A stretch of DNA of 64,000 nucleotides from Parietaria judaica (taxonomy: Eukaryota; Streptophyta; Magnoliopsida; Rosales; Urticaceae): NCBI GenBank assembly GCA_954871525.1, contig OX940871.1:372001-436000 (forward strand), written 5' to 3'. This document shows positions 1 to 11,800 of the stretch, in pieces (the first letter of the stretch is position 1; every line of letters starts with the position of its first letter). The notes below the pieces were generated by a model that saw only the letters and a program-made list of their open reading frames with translations, was not told the origin of the DNA and did no database searches. Made by a program: the position numbers and the translations under genes.

Positions 1-1
1 G

Positions 2-616
2 GAATTTCTTGAGGTGGTCCGTACAAACCTCCGTTCAGCTCAAGCACGTATGAAGGCAATTTACGATGGTCACCATCGAGAAGTGGAGTTCGGTGTAGGG
101 GATTGGGTGTGGCTCAAACTTCAACCGTACCGCCAACTCTCCGTCGCAAGGAAGAGTTTCACGAAGCTCTCTCCACGGTTCTATGGGCCGTTCAAGATTG
201 TGGAGCGGGTGGGTGCGGTTTCTTACCGTCTTGACCTTCCGTCGGAGAGTCGAATTCATAACGTCTTTCATGTGTCCCTTCTAAAGACACATAAAGGCCC
301 GCTGCCCTCCTCCGCTGCAGTTTTGCCGAAGATCTTTGACGGGAGAACCATTCCGGCACGCCCAAGCAAGCTGCTACGTGTACGTCACCACCTCGGGGAG
401 CGTGAGGTGCTCGTTCTTTGGACGCATGATGATCCCGCTAGTGCAGTTTGGGAGAAAATTGAGACGCTTTTCGCAGCCTTTCCGGATTTGGAGCTTGAGG
501 TCAAGCTCCTTGTCGAGGAAGGGAGAAATGTTACTGACATTCAAGACAAGCGTTTCGGTAGAACATACAAAAGGCGGATCACTCGTCCGGGGTCGAGCGG
601 AACAAAGGGCGCATAA
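2..616 (+). CDS. Ty3/gypsy pol C-terminus: integrase end and chromodomain-like tail (partial)
   Basis: The frame is open from the window edge, so this is the 3' end of a longer gag-pol gene. The first half (GDWVWLKLQPYR, FYGPFKIVERVG, HNVFHVSLLK) is the C-terminal domain that follows the integrase catalytic core in Ty3/gypsy elements. The second half (RVRHHLGEREVLVLW ... ASAVWE) looks like the chromodomain-type tail of chromoviruses, which in that family guides integration to chromatin. Reverse transcriptase and the integrase catalytic core would lie left of the window. The frame runs past the polypurine tract and stops inside the LTR, which is common in this group. Superfamily assignment is firm; the clade within chromoviruses was not determined. 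Confidence 0.9.
   Translation, partial: EFLEVVRTNLRSAQARMKAIYDGHHREVEFGVGDWVWLKLQPYRQLSVARKSFTKLSPRFYGPFKIVERVGAVSYRLDLPSESRIHNVFHVSLLKTHKGPLPSSAAVLPKIFDGRTIPARPSKLLRVRHHLGEREVLVLWTHDDPASAVWEKIETLFAAFPDLELEVKLLVEEGRNVTDIQDKRFGRTYKRRITRPGSSGTKGA
515..528 (+). other. Polypurine tract of the gypsy element
   Basis: Fourteen purines (GAGGAAGGGAGAAA) lie immediately before the TGTTAC that opens the LTR. This is the expected position of the plus-strand primer in an LTR retrotransposon, and it fixes the element's orientation as left to right. Confidence 0.85.
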
Positions 617-971
617 GTCTTTTCCTTGTCGTTTATGATTTTTTTAGTCGTATGAAGTCAAAATAAAGAACCTTTAAATAGCCTCAAGTGTACAGAGGGA
701 GGTATGCAGAGTTTGAGTCTAGGTTCCCTTAGTGGGATTTGGAAAGAAACTCTGTAACGTGTGTGGGTTTGAGTGTGTTCTTGGTGTTCATCGCCATTGA
801 TGAATTGAAGCTCGAAGTTCTGTGAATGTTCATCTTGTCGAGGCTTGCAATTTGGTGTGTGAAGAAATTGTGAGTGCAGGAAACGGAAGGAAGCGAACAC
901 GGCGCGCGGTGCGTGGAACTTTGTGAGGACAACTCCGCCGATCACGAGATCAAGATTTCGGGAACGTAACA
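529..971 (+). mobile_element. 3' LTR of a Ty3/gypsy retrotransposon (443 bp)
   Basis: It starts TGTTAC and ends GTAACA, a perfect 6-bp inverted terminal repeat with the canonical TG...CA ends, and it follows the polypurine tract directly. A TATA-like TTTAAATA lies near 674. The base after the final A is the first base of GlnRS exon sequence, so the LTR end is an insertion junction. The expected 5-bp target duplication is GATCA (972-976); its partner would be left of the window next to the 5' LTR. The primer-binding site is outside the window. Confidence 0.9.
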
Positions 972-3152
972 GATCAATATATTCTTTCTTTTCAGCATCA
1001 GGATTTGTGTCATCAAACCTAAAACGAGACAACTGGGCAATCAGAACTTCAGAGAAATAGTAATTTAATAGGGACCTATAAGAAAAACCGAATTGAACAC
1101 GGATTATTAAAGAAGAAAGAAAAAAGGCAATTATATAGCAAATGAAACAAACCTCAAATAGCAACTTCCACCTCGATCTTTTGCCAGTCCAAAATCAACA
1201 AACATCGCCTATCAGTAAATACGGTTAATCGGTTATAGAAGTGAAACAGCAGTCAAAGCACTAGACTTTTAACACAAAACACCGGTCCTGGTCTGTACAC
1301 ACCTTGGCATGACCTATATGTAGATAGCCATTGGGTTCAGGAGGAAATCGAGTCCAAACTTTCCCTCCGGTTACTTTCAAGTGTTTCTCAAGCAAGTCCT
1401 TAGTATTGCAGCATCTTAAAACAGAACCGTTGCTGAAGAAAACTTCAGTGTGAACCTAGATTTCACCGATAAACAAGATCAGAGATGAATTGCATGCATT
1501 CAACTAAGGCAAGGTAAGAGGATTATACCTTAAAGTTCTCCTCGGGCTGAGGGAATATCGAAAATGGATTGATATCCTCTTCAGGTTCGGGAGCAGAAAC
1601 AACATTTTTCTCGTCAACTTTTGCAGGCTTCTCCTTCTTCTTCTTTGCTACCTTTTCATTATCAGCTTCTGTTTTTTCCCCGAGTAATTCGTACATTTTT
1701 GCATCAATGAGTTCCTGAATCAAAAATATATGAGATGGTCCTAGAACACAATAATACTACAATTAAACAACAATTATGTTATACGCGTTCAAAAAAAGTA
1801 CTAAATATCAACCTTGACAATCTTAGGGTCCGCCCACGGTTGTCTCTTCCGAAGATGCCCAAACAAATTTCCAACTATAGCCAGCATCAAAATGTGCAAT
1901 TTCAGTGGTTTTATAAATAAAATAAAATAAAATAAAAAAGTGACAAGTATTAAATGTATTTTCAGCAGGTATCCCGAGGTTCAGAAGTCAATTTCTTATT
2001 ACATACTGAAAATTCAAATCATAGACAGATAAGAGAGTTACCATTTGTTCGATACCGTTCCTTCAGAATTGTATCCTTATTCTCTTCAAATACATCATTG
2101 ACAGTTTTTCTAATTTCTTCCTCCGAAACCTCAACGCCTGCATGAAAACGCAACTGTGCAATTATTTCCGGCAAAAAGATTACACATATGGGATAAAGTT
2201 TCCTTCTCTAAAAACAGAGTTTAACGAAACTCAAGCTTGATTTGCATGCAAGTGAAACTATATTTAACCTTGTACTAGAGAAACGAGACTCGTGTAATTA
2301 AATAGTTGCATGAATCGCTGAAGGGTATGAACTAGTACAAACATATAAAATTCAACCTAGTAAGTGACTGAATTTATCTTACCAACGCCACATGCATCTT
2401 CAAATTCATTTGTTTTGAGGTCATCGGAGCCCGTGACCGATAAAAACGCAAACGCGGCTTCCAACTGAGCCGGAGTCTTAATCTGCAAAAACAGAAAACA
2501 AAATCTCAAACTCACCACTCCACTAAAACGACCCACGCAGACCATATCCAAGAAGTTTCTAGCCCGACCTTCGAAGAAACGACATATTTCGCCAAGGTCG
2601 GACGGTGCACAAGGGAGTTCATCGGGTACTTCGTGGCAACCTGTCAGCAAAACGGATCCGGTTCTTTACATACTGAACGAGAGATCTTATTCAACTAACG
2701 CGCTTCGGTGTATAAAAAATGCTACCGTGTACAAGAGGTTTCCGACATTCTTACTACTCCTATATCCATCATCATCGGTCCCGGTCCCGGACAAGCCAGC
2801 CTGACAAAAACACGCCGCGAAAAGATAAGTAATCGAAGCAAGCAGTACAATCAATTCAAACGTCGAATTTCAGAAAAGAAAAGAAAAAGCTAAGCTCGAG
2901 TTCATCAATTCACAGCGATTTCTTCAATTCAAATTCGAATTTCTCCATTTCTCCACGTCGAATCGACCACATGCAATGCAAACACATGAAGCCGGAAACT
3001 CCATTTCACGGAGAAGAGAAGTGAAGGTGTACCTCGGCGATGACGGCGGTGAGGTTGGCGGTGACCTTCTTGTTGGCGACGGTGTTGCGCGCGATGCTCT
3101 CGTCCAATCGGATGCTCAGGAAGAGCTTCATGCTCTCCTCCTTGTCGGCCAT
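972..3152 (-). pseudogene. Glutaminyl-tRNA synthetase, cytosolic, copy 1 (5' exons only, cut by LTR element)
   Basis: GlnRS charges tRNA-Gln with glutamine in the cytosol. Exons, in gene order: 3033-3152 (ATG at 3152), 2726-2800, 2569-2640, 2383-2482, 2042-2137, 1813-1874, 1529-1714, 1303-1455, 1153-1208, and part of exon 10 (972-1018). They encode the N-terminal appended domain (KTPAQLEAAFAFL), a Lys-rich linker, and the start of the class I catalytic domain with the HIGH signature (YLHIGHAK). Phases fit throughout. Exon 10 is cut after EYID by the retrotransposon LTR. The rest of the gene may continue left of the window beyond the element. One visible coding difference from copy 2 is Lys versus Asn in the linker (KEKPAK/KENPAK). 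It could only yield a truncated or chimeric protein as seen here. Confidence 0.85.
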
Positions 3153-3494
3153 GGCTTCCTTCGCCGGAATCAACGTCGACGGCGACTACGGCGACGGCGG
3201 CGGCGGAGAGAGAGAGAGAGAGATTTGGGGATTCTTGTAATGCTTTGTTGATTTAGTACTATATCACGAGTGAAAAACGACACTGTTTTTTTTAACAAAC
3301 GACGTCGTTTTTTTCGCTGTGAATGACAGCGTTTTCATTACCAGCAGGCAGCAGCGACACCGTTTTTATTCTGAATGCAAACGACTACGTTTTAATTGCA
3401 ATCTCACAGGTTCTTTTAGAGGTTTCATACCATTTTCTTCTGTTTTTTTTAATTATTTTTCAGGGCGAAAACTTGATTCAGCACTGGTATTTTG
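3153..3494. promoter_or_regulatory. GlnRS copy 1 upstream region with (GA)n and GTCGTTTT motifs
   Basis: Directly upstream (minus-strand sense) of the GlnRS ATG. It contains a GA microsatellite at 3206-3222, probably in the 5' UTR, and a palindrome-like AACGACGTCGTTTTTTT around 3297-3313, plus further AAACGAC/GTCGTTT copies. No TATA box is convincing. The promoter role is inferred from position only. Confidence 0.4.
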
Positions 3495-3667
3495 AGAGTA
3501 TCTTGGTTCCGGTTTTGTTTTTTATAGAATTTTTTTGCTAAAGCAGTAAATCCTTTCACAAAATCTTTGCTGTTAGTGTTAAAAAAATCGATAATAGTTT
3601 AAGCTTTAGGGTGGAAGCGGACGCTTCGGGACGATAGAGTATCTTGGTTCCGGTTTTGTTTTTTATA
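3495..3667. repeat. Filler insertion flanked by 32-bp direct repeats
   Basis: The same 32 bp occur at 3495-3526 and 3636-3667. Between them sit 109 bp nearly identical to 4392-4501, the left end of the P450 fragment further along. The pattern is a templated insertion or synthesis-dependent repair with duplication of the target. The same arrangement is present in the partner block at 45252-45424, so it predates that duplication. Confidence 0.75.
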
Positions 3668-3938
3668 ATTTATTTTTTCAAATTACTAACTATTACCTGT
3701 TTATGTTAAATTTTTCCAATGTCGTTTTGTACTTTTATTCCGTAACAAACGCCGTTCATCATTGGCTTTATAGTTACCTATTAATATAAATGAACAAAAT
3801 GTCCATTTTGTGTCAAACGTTTCAAAAAAATGCTCATTGCGTGTATTTTGTACTCTCACAAATGGGCATTCCTTAAAAGGTTCGACACAAAATTGATCAT
3901 TTAGTACAATTTCCAATTAATATTTATAAATAAATAAA

Positions 3939-4391
3939 AAACTCATAAAATACCCAAAAATCGCCTAAGGTTTAAGGAAAATACTCATACTTTCAATTAA
4001 TTCATTTATACTCATACTCATAATTATTTGAAAACATGCAATTCGAAATCAGTAAGAACTCCTCACATGAAATGCAACATCTTATAAAACTTTCTTTATG
4101 TAAACTATAGTAGTATTCTTTTAGCACAATTCTTCAGGGTTAGAGAAAAAAATACACAAATAATAAACAATCTCATTAAATTACAAAGTACTGTATGGTT
4201 TAGAATAATAATAGAAATGAGCTCTCTAAACAACAATCTTTTATAGCATATGCAGGGCTGCAACTGAGTTTATGTGGCCCTAGGCGGGCGTAAAATTCGG
4301 GGCCCTTTAATTAAATAATTTGATAAAATTTTAATGTAAAATATTAATATATAAAATATTTCGTGTTTACATGTATAAGCCAAAGGACAAA
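3939..4391. other. AT-rich intergenic DNA with a transposon-terminus-like patch
   Basis: No coding signal. Around 4255-4310 the sequence GGGCTGCAACTGAG ... GGGGCCC resembles the ends of non-autonomous plant DNA transposons, but I found no paired terminus. Confidence 0.4.
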
Positions 4392-5310
4392 GAATTTTTT
4401 TTGCTAAAGCAGTAAATCCTTTCACAAAATCTTTGCTGTTAGCGTTAAAAAAATCGATAATAGTTTAAGCTTTAGGGTGGAAGCGGATGCTTCGGGACGA
4501 TAGGCTGGAGCCCTAATAGTTTAAGCTTCACGACCTTTCGAATTCGGGATATTATCTAATTGGCATCTTAGGACTAATTAATTATTCATCTTTGTTTGTG
4601 ATTTTTCGTAAATTTCCTTCTTTTTTTTCTTAATCGGGAAAAACGGAATTGGCGAAACAACCCGGTTTATGCTCCTTTCGGAGGAGGGGCAAGGTTTTGT
4701 CCCGGAGCTGAGCTTGGTCGCCTGCAAATTGCTCTTTTTCTCCATTACTTTGTCACAACTTATGGGTATTTTCATTTCTTCCTCTATATATAAAATTAAT
4801 ATAATTATATATATATATATATAAACATAAATTATCATGAATTAAGTGACAAAAAAACCTTGTCGTTTGCAGGTGGAATCAAACGAAGGAAGATAGGATG
4901 TCGTTTTTCCCGTCCGCTAGATTAGTGAATGGGTTCCAGTTGTGCTTAAAGAGACGCCAAACGACGACGTTTCAAGCCTAGTTTTTTGATTCAGCGGTGT
5001 TGACTTTGTACATGTAGCTATTATATGTTTGTATTATTTTATATTTTCGTATAAATATATTGTATTCGTTATTTGATACATATTTACTTATTTATGTAGT
5101 GTAACTCTGAAACAGGAAAAGAAACGACAAGAAGAAAATAAAGCAACAAATGCCATAAATCCCGAAAGCAATAAACGGAAAGGCGTAAAATAACCGAAAA
5201 CAAAGTCTCCAATAAACATGACCAATCAAAATATACCAGCCACAACAAAACAATAAGGGTAGCTTAACAAAATCCGTTCGAGATATTTTGTGATTCATAA
5301 TTAAATTATA
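4392..5310. repeat. Duplicated P450 3' region (partner about 18420-19400)
   Basis: From about 4471 onward the sequence matches 18420-19400 across the intron, last two exons and 3' flank of the CYP724-like gene, with scattered substitutions and indels (for example about 100 bp present only at 18940-19050). It is clearly older than duplications A and B. Confidence 0.85.
4638..4981 (+). pseudogene. Cytochrome P450 fragment: copy of the last two exons of the CYP724-like gene
   Basis: Two exons, 4638-4765 and 4873-4981, encode the heme-binding loop (FGGGARFCPGAELGRLQ, with the axial Cys) and the C-terminus (MSFFPSARLVNGFQ). The acceptor before the first exon is changed from AG to GG, and the end is shortened by a TAG two codons before the stop used at 18935. 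No other P450 exon lies nearby, so this is a dead gene piece that travelled with its intron and 3' flank. Confidence 0.85.
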
Positions 5311-5958
5311 TGTGGGGTAATCTATATATATATAAAAGGAAAATCTACCACTATGACATGGCACAATGAGATCAAAGAGATTCTTATTTACTATTTTTTT
5401 TTCTTCAGATTTTTCATTTATTTCATATAAAAAAAACTCATTTGATGGCTTTATCTTTCTATGCATACAATAAACGTAGTTATGAATCATTTCTATGCAA
5501 CAAATGCATAGTAGAAACGTATTAATCATTTAATTGTAGCAATGAATCTCTCAAGTAGGCATACAAAGAACCAACTAATTACTTCTTTAGTAATAACTAG
5601 CCATTAATTAAATCATCCAAAGTTTTAATGTCATTTTTGTTTTCTCGTGAATTTGATCGTTTTTTTCTTTTCTTTCATTTTCCTTGAACACCAACATTCA
5701 TGGTTATTCTTAAAAGGAGCTTCTGAAATCTGATTTCTGTTTCTTCATTCCTTCATAGAATTTTAGTTGTATTTTTCTTGACCGGTTCTAATCATATATC
5801 TTTTTTTCTTTTTCATGCAGATTATTGAGCAGAAGGAATTGTTTCTCTGTGTATTGTTCTCCTCTGATTCTGTCTCTTAGGGTTGAAATTTTAACTCATA
5901 GCCACATGAAATAGAAGCTGTACTTGGTTCAATTTGAACAATAATATCTCATAGCCAC
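5311..5958. other. AT-rich intergenic DNA
   Basis: Nothing coding is recognisable. A T-rich tract ending in ATGCAG at about 5815-5820 could be a 3' splice site for a 5' UTR intron of the candidate gene that follows. Confidence 0.3.
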
Positions 5959-6400
5959 ATGAAAATGAAAGGTCACAATTCGAACTTCATGACGATGTGT
6001 TGTAATTCGATAACTCTCATGCCGACGCACCCTAAACGGCATTCGTACCACTGTCACTCTCCAAAGGCTTTGGTTTCATTCGTTCCAAGGTCAAGTATTG
6101 GTAAGAACTCTGAGAAATTCGTAATTAGTTTTGTGGGTCATAAATAACATATTGGTTTTGTTGCATCCAACTCTGGTGTTGTGTTGTTGATTGTTGAGTA
6201 TGGAGAAGAAACTTAAGGGAATTTCGTTGGCTATGAGCAATATTGATGATTGCTTTTAAGCTTATATATAATATAAATTTGATTAAGCTTAAATATTTTG
6301 CAGTGCATATTATGAACTAACCATGCCATTTCAAATGCAGGACTATGTCAAGGAACTCTTTCTAAATTTCATTGTGACCGAGTTTTAGATATAGGATTAA
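5959..6400 (+). pseudogene. Candidate first exons of an unrecognised gene, truncated
   Basis: An ATG at 5959 opens 142 nt ending AGTATTG at a GTAAGA donor (6100/6101). The peptide is rich in Ser, His and Pro (MTMCCNSITLMPTHPKRHS), reminiscent of an organelle transit peptide. A second exon can start at 6341 after ATGCAG; the phases join (G + GA) to give SSIGLCQGTLSKFHCDRV. Past about 6400 the frame runs into AT-rich DNA and stops. I do not recognise the family. It could be a spurious pair of ORFs; the evidence is the matching phase and good splice sites. Confidence 0.3.
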
Positions 6401-7407
6401 GGATGGTTTATTTATCACAAGTAATAAATCTTTTTATAATTAAACTTATTAATTGTGATAAATGATTAAATAAAATTAGTATTTTTTATTTTTTATTGTA
6501 TATGAATGGAAGGGTAGATAGGCATATTTTCATGTAATTGTTCAATTCTATAAGTCTGATATTTCATGACTATTATTCTGCTATTTTGGCTTTTAATTTA
6601 GTTCATTGTCATCGATAATTTTCTTCTCGGCTAAGTTATTTTCTATATCTAGTTATTATTTATACTTTTGGTGATCATATTTTTTCGTTAAAAATAGTTA
6701 ATGGGATGATTTTGGGGAGGTGTATATGTAAGTTGATTTTTTAAAGATAATTATTTTTGCTTTTATAATTTTGGGATTTACAGGATTTCTTCTTACAAAA
6801 GTGTGTTTCAATAAAATTCGATCTAAAATATTTATCAATGATTTCTTCTCAAATACCAAATGTCTGAAAATATTTTCGGCAATTTTTTTTTAAAGCTGCT
6901 AATATAATAAAATATGGCCTCGAAATTGAGCCCCTTATGGCCTTATCGATGGTAACTCTCAGTCTCACGATATCGGTTTTCATCGCATACAGTCATTTTT
7001 TCTCCAAATTTTTGTTATGTTTTAGTTTTAAGATATGTTTCAATTCCTTTGAAGTCCTCGAAGAAATTATATCATAGTGGATTAAAGAAGTGATGATTTT
7101 TTTATGTATTACCATTAGTGGTACAAAATAGGCTAATTTTCTTTCTAATTTTAGATTTTTTTTTCTTCAACAAATGGACCATTCGAAGATCTTAATTCTG
7201 TATTTTGAAAAGATCTTCTTATTTTTTTTCAAATTAATCCTCAGTGAAGAATTTTCCAGGCAGTTGGTGTTACGTAATAGATCTGCAAAACAATCTTTAA
7301 TCACTACTCTTCCGGTTCATTATGTGCGGTTGAGAGTTCCTTAAATTGTTATACATTCTTCTCACAACAAACTACTTTTTCCTTTTTTTCGTAGTTCTAT
7401 TAACTAA

Positions 7408-7450
<43 letters not shown>

Positions 7451-8269
7451 GCAGAGTTTTTCAAGTATCAGGTGGCAACATAGACAAGTAAGAATTTCAG
7501 GATCCTAATTTTTCAAGTTTTCATTTTTTTAAATATTTACACCATCAAATGACACTCATTCCCACAATTTTTAAGAGGTGTATTACTAATTAATGGTATT
7601 TTAAACTTGATTGTGTTTATCACTTTATTGTTTGAAGGTTACGTAATTAGTTTTACTCACTAATGCATGCAATTCTTCTCTATGAAAATGTATGTTTCAT
7701 TTTGTAACCTTCCTTCAATCGAATTTAATCTATATGAAGGCCTTTTGGTATGTTAAATTCCATTAAATTTAGATTTGATTTTCCACTTTTTACTTCTAAA
7801 TTCATTACCTTATATTTATGCAAATAAAAACTATAACAGATTCATCCGAATCATGTGTTATTATCCTTGATTTTCTATTATCTTTAACATACTTATCATA
7901 TATATTCATATGTGATATGACCAGACTAAAAGTGCGTAGACTGATAAGACTATTCCATAAAGTAATATTGGAGAATGAACATATGAAATATATATCATTA
8001 GTAAGCTCTCTCAGTTCTAAAGCAAAAGAAAAAGAGCTCTCTCAGTTTTATATTTCATGTCATATTACATCTTTTTGAATAAAAATGATCATAAAGCTCT
8101 CGGTTTCTATATTTCGTGTCGTATACGTATATATATTTATATATATGAGAGCAAATGACTCAACATATTTAAAGTAGATTTTAAAATGACCATCAACTGA
8201 AATGGGTGAGCTGTTGGAGATGGAGAGGGGATGCATACTTCAAATGAATGCTTGGTTACATACGTATAT
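6401..8269. other. AT-rich intergenic DNA with a (TA)n microsatellite
   Basis: About 1.9 kb with no convincing coding frame. It contains an uninterrupted (TA)n tract around 7412-7440 and many short A/T homopolymers. The ORF at 7818-8078 has AT-driven composition and no recognisable motif. Confidence 0.4.
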
Positions 8270-8640
8270 ATCTTTTTGAATGTTTTATACTCTGAAATCT
8301 CATAGCAAACCAAACTTCTTCGAAAAGTCGACGACGTCTTATGTCAGATTTTAAATCATATGTAATGAAGCATGTGACTAAAGATTTAATGAAAACAAAC
8401 GATGATAAAAATGGAAAGGGAAATTTACTATAGTTCACTATGTCCCCGTCATTGAAGGCACCTTGAAGGCGGGTTTCGAAGATTCCACGGGTTTGTGATT
8501 CTGCTTCGGTTTCAAAGGCTGAATTTTCCCTGTTGATGAGAAATCGGACAGTTATTGATAGATACACGAGCAGAAGAGTTCGAAACTAAATTAGGAAAAA
8601 TAAGAAAGAAAAATACCTGGTTATGGAGTGGGATTTGAAT
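8270..8640 (-). pseudogene. Chimeric scrap: eIF5B intron copy joined to an exon-like piece
   Basis: Positions 8278-8440 match the intron between the first two surviving eIF5B exons (20271-20452) with a few indels. Similarity stops abruptly at about 8450. On the minus strand, what precedes it reads from a good acceptor (CAACAG) as KPKQNHKPVESSKPAFKVP and then meets a TAG. I do not recognise that peptide. It shows one fragment patched onto another and lies just downstream of the truncated 5-phosphatase gene. Confidence 0.5.
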
Positions 8641-8860
8641 CCATTGAATTGTTGATCTTTAATAAATTAACCAATCCGAAAGATATTTTACAGAAACTTA
8701 ATTGGATTTTACTTACAATAATATTACAGTGGAAATTGCCATAAAATGTATATACCATCATATTACAGTGGAAAAAATTGCCATTTTTTGGTTCAATGTC
8801 ATAGAATGTACACATCAATTTAAGTGTACATTGATACAAGTGTTAGAGCCTTAAAGGTAC

Positions 8861-11800
8861 CTGCCAAACCAACTTGGTGCTTTTCAAACTTATACGTGGG
8901 TGGAAATGTAATAACGGCCTCACGCATTCCTTGAAAGACGTTCCCGGCCGCCATTTCCGCCCTGAGCTGGTCCCTTTCTCTGAGCCAATCAAAGCATCTT
9001 TGTGACACAAAATCCCTGGCTTCATCATAAGTAATGTCATCGGGCCGATAATTGAAATCACCGAGAAAGACGAGCATGTCCACCTCAGATAACTCGGGGA
9101 TCGCTTCGGATGAGTAAGCAACACCTGCCTGTGAAGGCATCCACATAATTATTATTATTCAACCTCAAATAAAATATTCCACTCGTCGCAGGCCGTGAGA
9201 TCCGTGTTTTCCCTTCACTATGATTCTTACTTGGCTATCTTTACGAGCCCACAAAACCGCCCATGAGAGTCAAATTTCCGTCTTCCACTCAAGAACGGAA
9301 GATATATTTTTTAATCACATATTTTAACATGAAAAACCAAGCGCAAATTTCCACATATGACTAAGGAACTCGCATACCCTAAGCATAAAATATTCTAAGC
9401 AGAAGTTGCAAAGAGTCTGCCTTGAAATTGCTAGAAAACCAAGCACAGAACCGGTACCAATAAAACTCTAAAACCAACAAATAAACAAATGAAGGGGAAG
9501 CTTGTAAAAAAAAAATATATAGACTCGGAATGATATAAAAAAAATAAAGCATTTACGTACATTTGCACCGAGAAGCACCTGAACGGCAGATGAAGCCCCA
9601 ACTGCATTACAAAAGGTAACTCGGAGTCAGATTGATAACTAAGCACGTTGAAAAGGCAAGTGAATAGATAGAGCAGCGTACCTGGTGCAGCGCCGAAAAG
9701 GCTAGTTGGCCGGGTGAACGTCATAGTCTGGTATACATGATCAAAGTCGGCATTGCGGCGACCGACTGCTTCAAGATGTGCAGCAAAGTGACAGTTAACA
9801 AAGCACATTATTCGATCGTACACTCGAATCCTCAAAGCAACGGCTCCCTGGATAAATCTGCACCCCGTCAATTTCCATCAAAACAAAAGACACCTATTGC
9901 CATTACCGAAGACTCTCACCTTGTTACCAATGGCCCGTCCAAAACCGCATGGAACTGCTGCTGCATCAACATCTCCAACGTTTGCTCTAAGATTACTTCT
10001 CACCCTGAACAATAATTTAATGATAACACCGGACATGTTAATACACAAGGATAAGAAAATGCACGAAACGAAGAGAAACGACGCATAGTTTAGTGCTTGG
10101 TAGGACTAAGCTATGTATTCTAAAATTATTACATTTTGAACCATGTATCATCTATTAAAAAACATACTGTACCGATATATATAATAGATATACTACCTTG
10201 AATATATATTTATGTATAAGAAACTTGTAACAAAATACGGAAAAAGTCTTGAGATGAATAAAAAAATATTAGTTTTTTCGGGTAACTAAAGATCCATTTA
10301 CATAGATGAGTTTATTTTGTGGGGTATTATAAGACCAACTTTTCCATGAGCACCACTAACCAAGCAGCGATAAGCAAGCCCGCCAATTGCCGGGAACCAA
10401 TCCGTTCAAATGTTGATCCCTCGTCCAATGTTTTGCCGATCATATCCAACCACCAGTTCCCGACTGAACTACCCAAGGCCGACCTACGATAAAAGTTGGA
10501 TGTGATGAAAATCACAATAATGCCCCTACACTAAAGAGAGATACATTTTTCTAAAATTACAATAACATTCTTACTGTTTCTCTAGCTGCAGAGACAGCGA
10601 GAAAACCAGCCCCCATCTCAACTTCTTGCAGCCCGACGACGACAATGCTGATGTCAGAGGAGACCGACCCTAGCCAGCTAATGAGCGAGTCGTGAGATGC
10701 TCTCTCTTGTCCGACATTCCACGTACCGCTCAAAATCTTTAAATTCTCTATCCTCGTATACGAAGACGCTTTTGCAGCCAACTCAGAACGCACAATTCCA
10801 TCGAGCGGTCCCGGTGATGTTACGTTCCATCCCCGAACGCCACCGTGATTCGCCAACGTGAAGATATAACCCTCTCCGGAAGCCATGCTTATAACTGGGC
10901 TGCTGTGAGCCACCCATCCTCCGAGCAAGTTGCCGTCGAGATCCAACACTTGTATAGTCCCGCTTAGGTAACCAACCCATATCCGAGTACCGAATGCACA
11001 AAGGCACTGAACGGAAGAAGAGTGGTGATGGAAATCCTGTATGCGATTCCCATTCCCGTCCCACTGAACGAGCAAGCCGTTCGTACTACCACTCCAAACC
11101 ATCCCATCGATGGTGATAGCAAGTGCTTCGGTTCTTCGAGTATCGTCTCCGAAGGCGCTCTTCGCTGCAACCCGGCGAACGACATCCGCTGCTCCCATAA
11201 TTGCATTGCGTGAACGCTGAAAGAATCCGATGGGATTTTGTATCTTTTCTCGTTTTGCACCTAAAATGAACTCTACAGAGACATCCTGTGCTAGCGGTAT
11301 GTCCACCCGATTTTCAGGTTGACCGTCTATATTAAACACTTTCAGTAACTCCCTCGTGCGAGAATCCCTGCACCATGGAAACTAGTGGAATATATTAAAT
11401 CCGTGTATAAAACGAAGTCTACCGATACAATATCTTTGAAATTGAAGCGTACCATAATGCAAATGATAATGGACCAGCACTCCAGACTTTTGCTCTAGTA
11501 GAATCCGACAGCAGGAGCTTAACATCCCAATTCAGTACGTTACCGGTACCGTTAGCCACAACCTGGCTCCTCGGGTCAATAAATGACCTCTCCACTTGTA
11601 ATGCAGCCACGGGCCTTTCTTCGGGCGTTAAAGAAAGCGATTTTTCGATTGCTTCCCACGGCCATATATTAATGACACCGGCCTCGGAACCCGACCACAG
11701 ATCTCCTGAAATATAGATATAACAATGTATAAAAAGTCGGTTTAATCTTGTAATCGGACTCTAATCAATACAGAGAAAGGGGTATCCATCGCCTCGGTGA

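Larger units (their letters stand above)
972..3938. repeat. Segmental duplication A, copy 1 (2,967 bp; partner 42729-45695)
   Basis: The whole block recurs at a constant offset of 41,757 bp. Reading both copies I saw one substitution (in GlnRS exon 7). Introns, promoter, 5' UTR and upstream filler insertion all match. The left edge is the LTR junction and the right edge is in the A/T run after TAAATAAA. Such identity across introns means a very recent copy, ongoing gene conversion, or an assembly duplication. Confidence 0.92.

Noticed and set aside
2976..3251. Arg-rich 91-residue frame upstream of GlnRS
   Set aside because: Antisense to GlnRS exon 1 and extended by the GA microsatellite.
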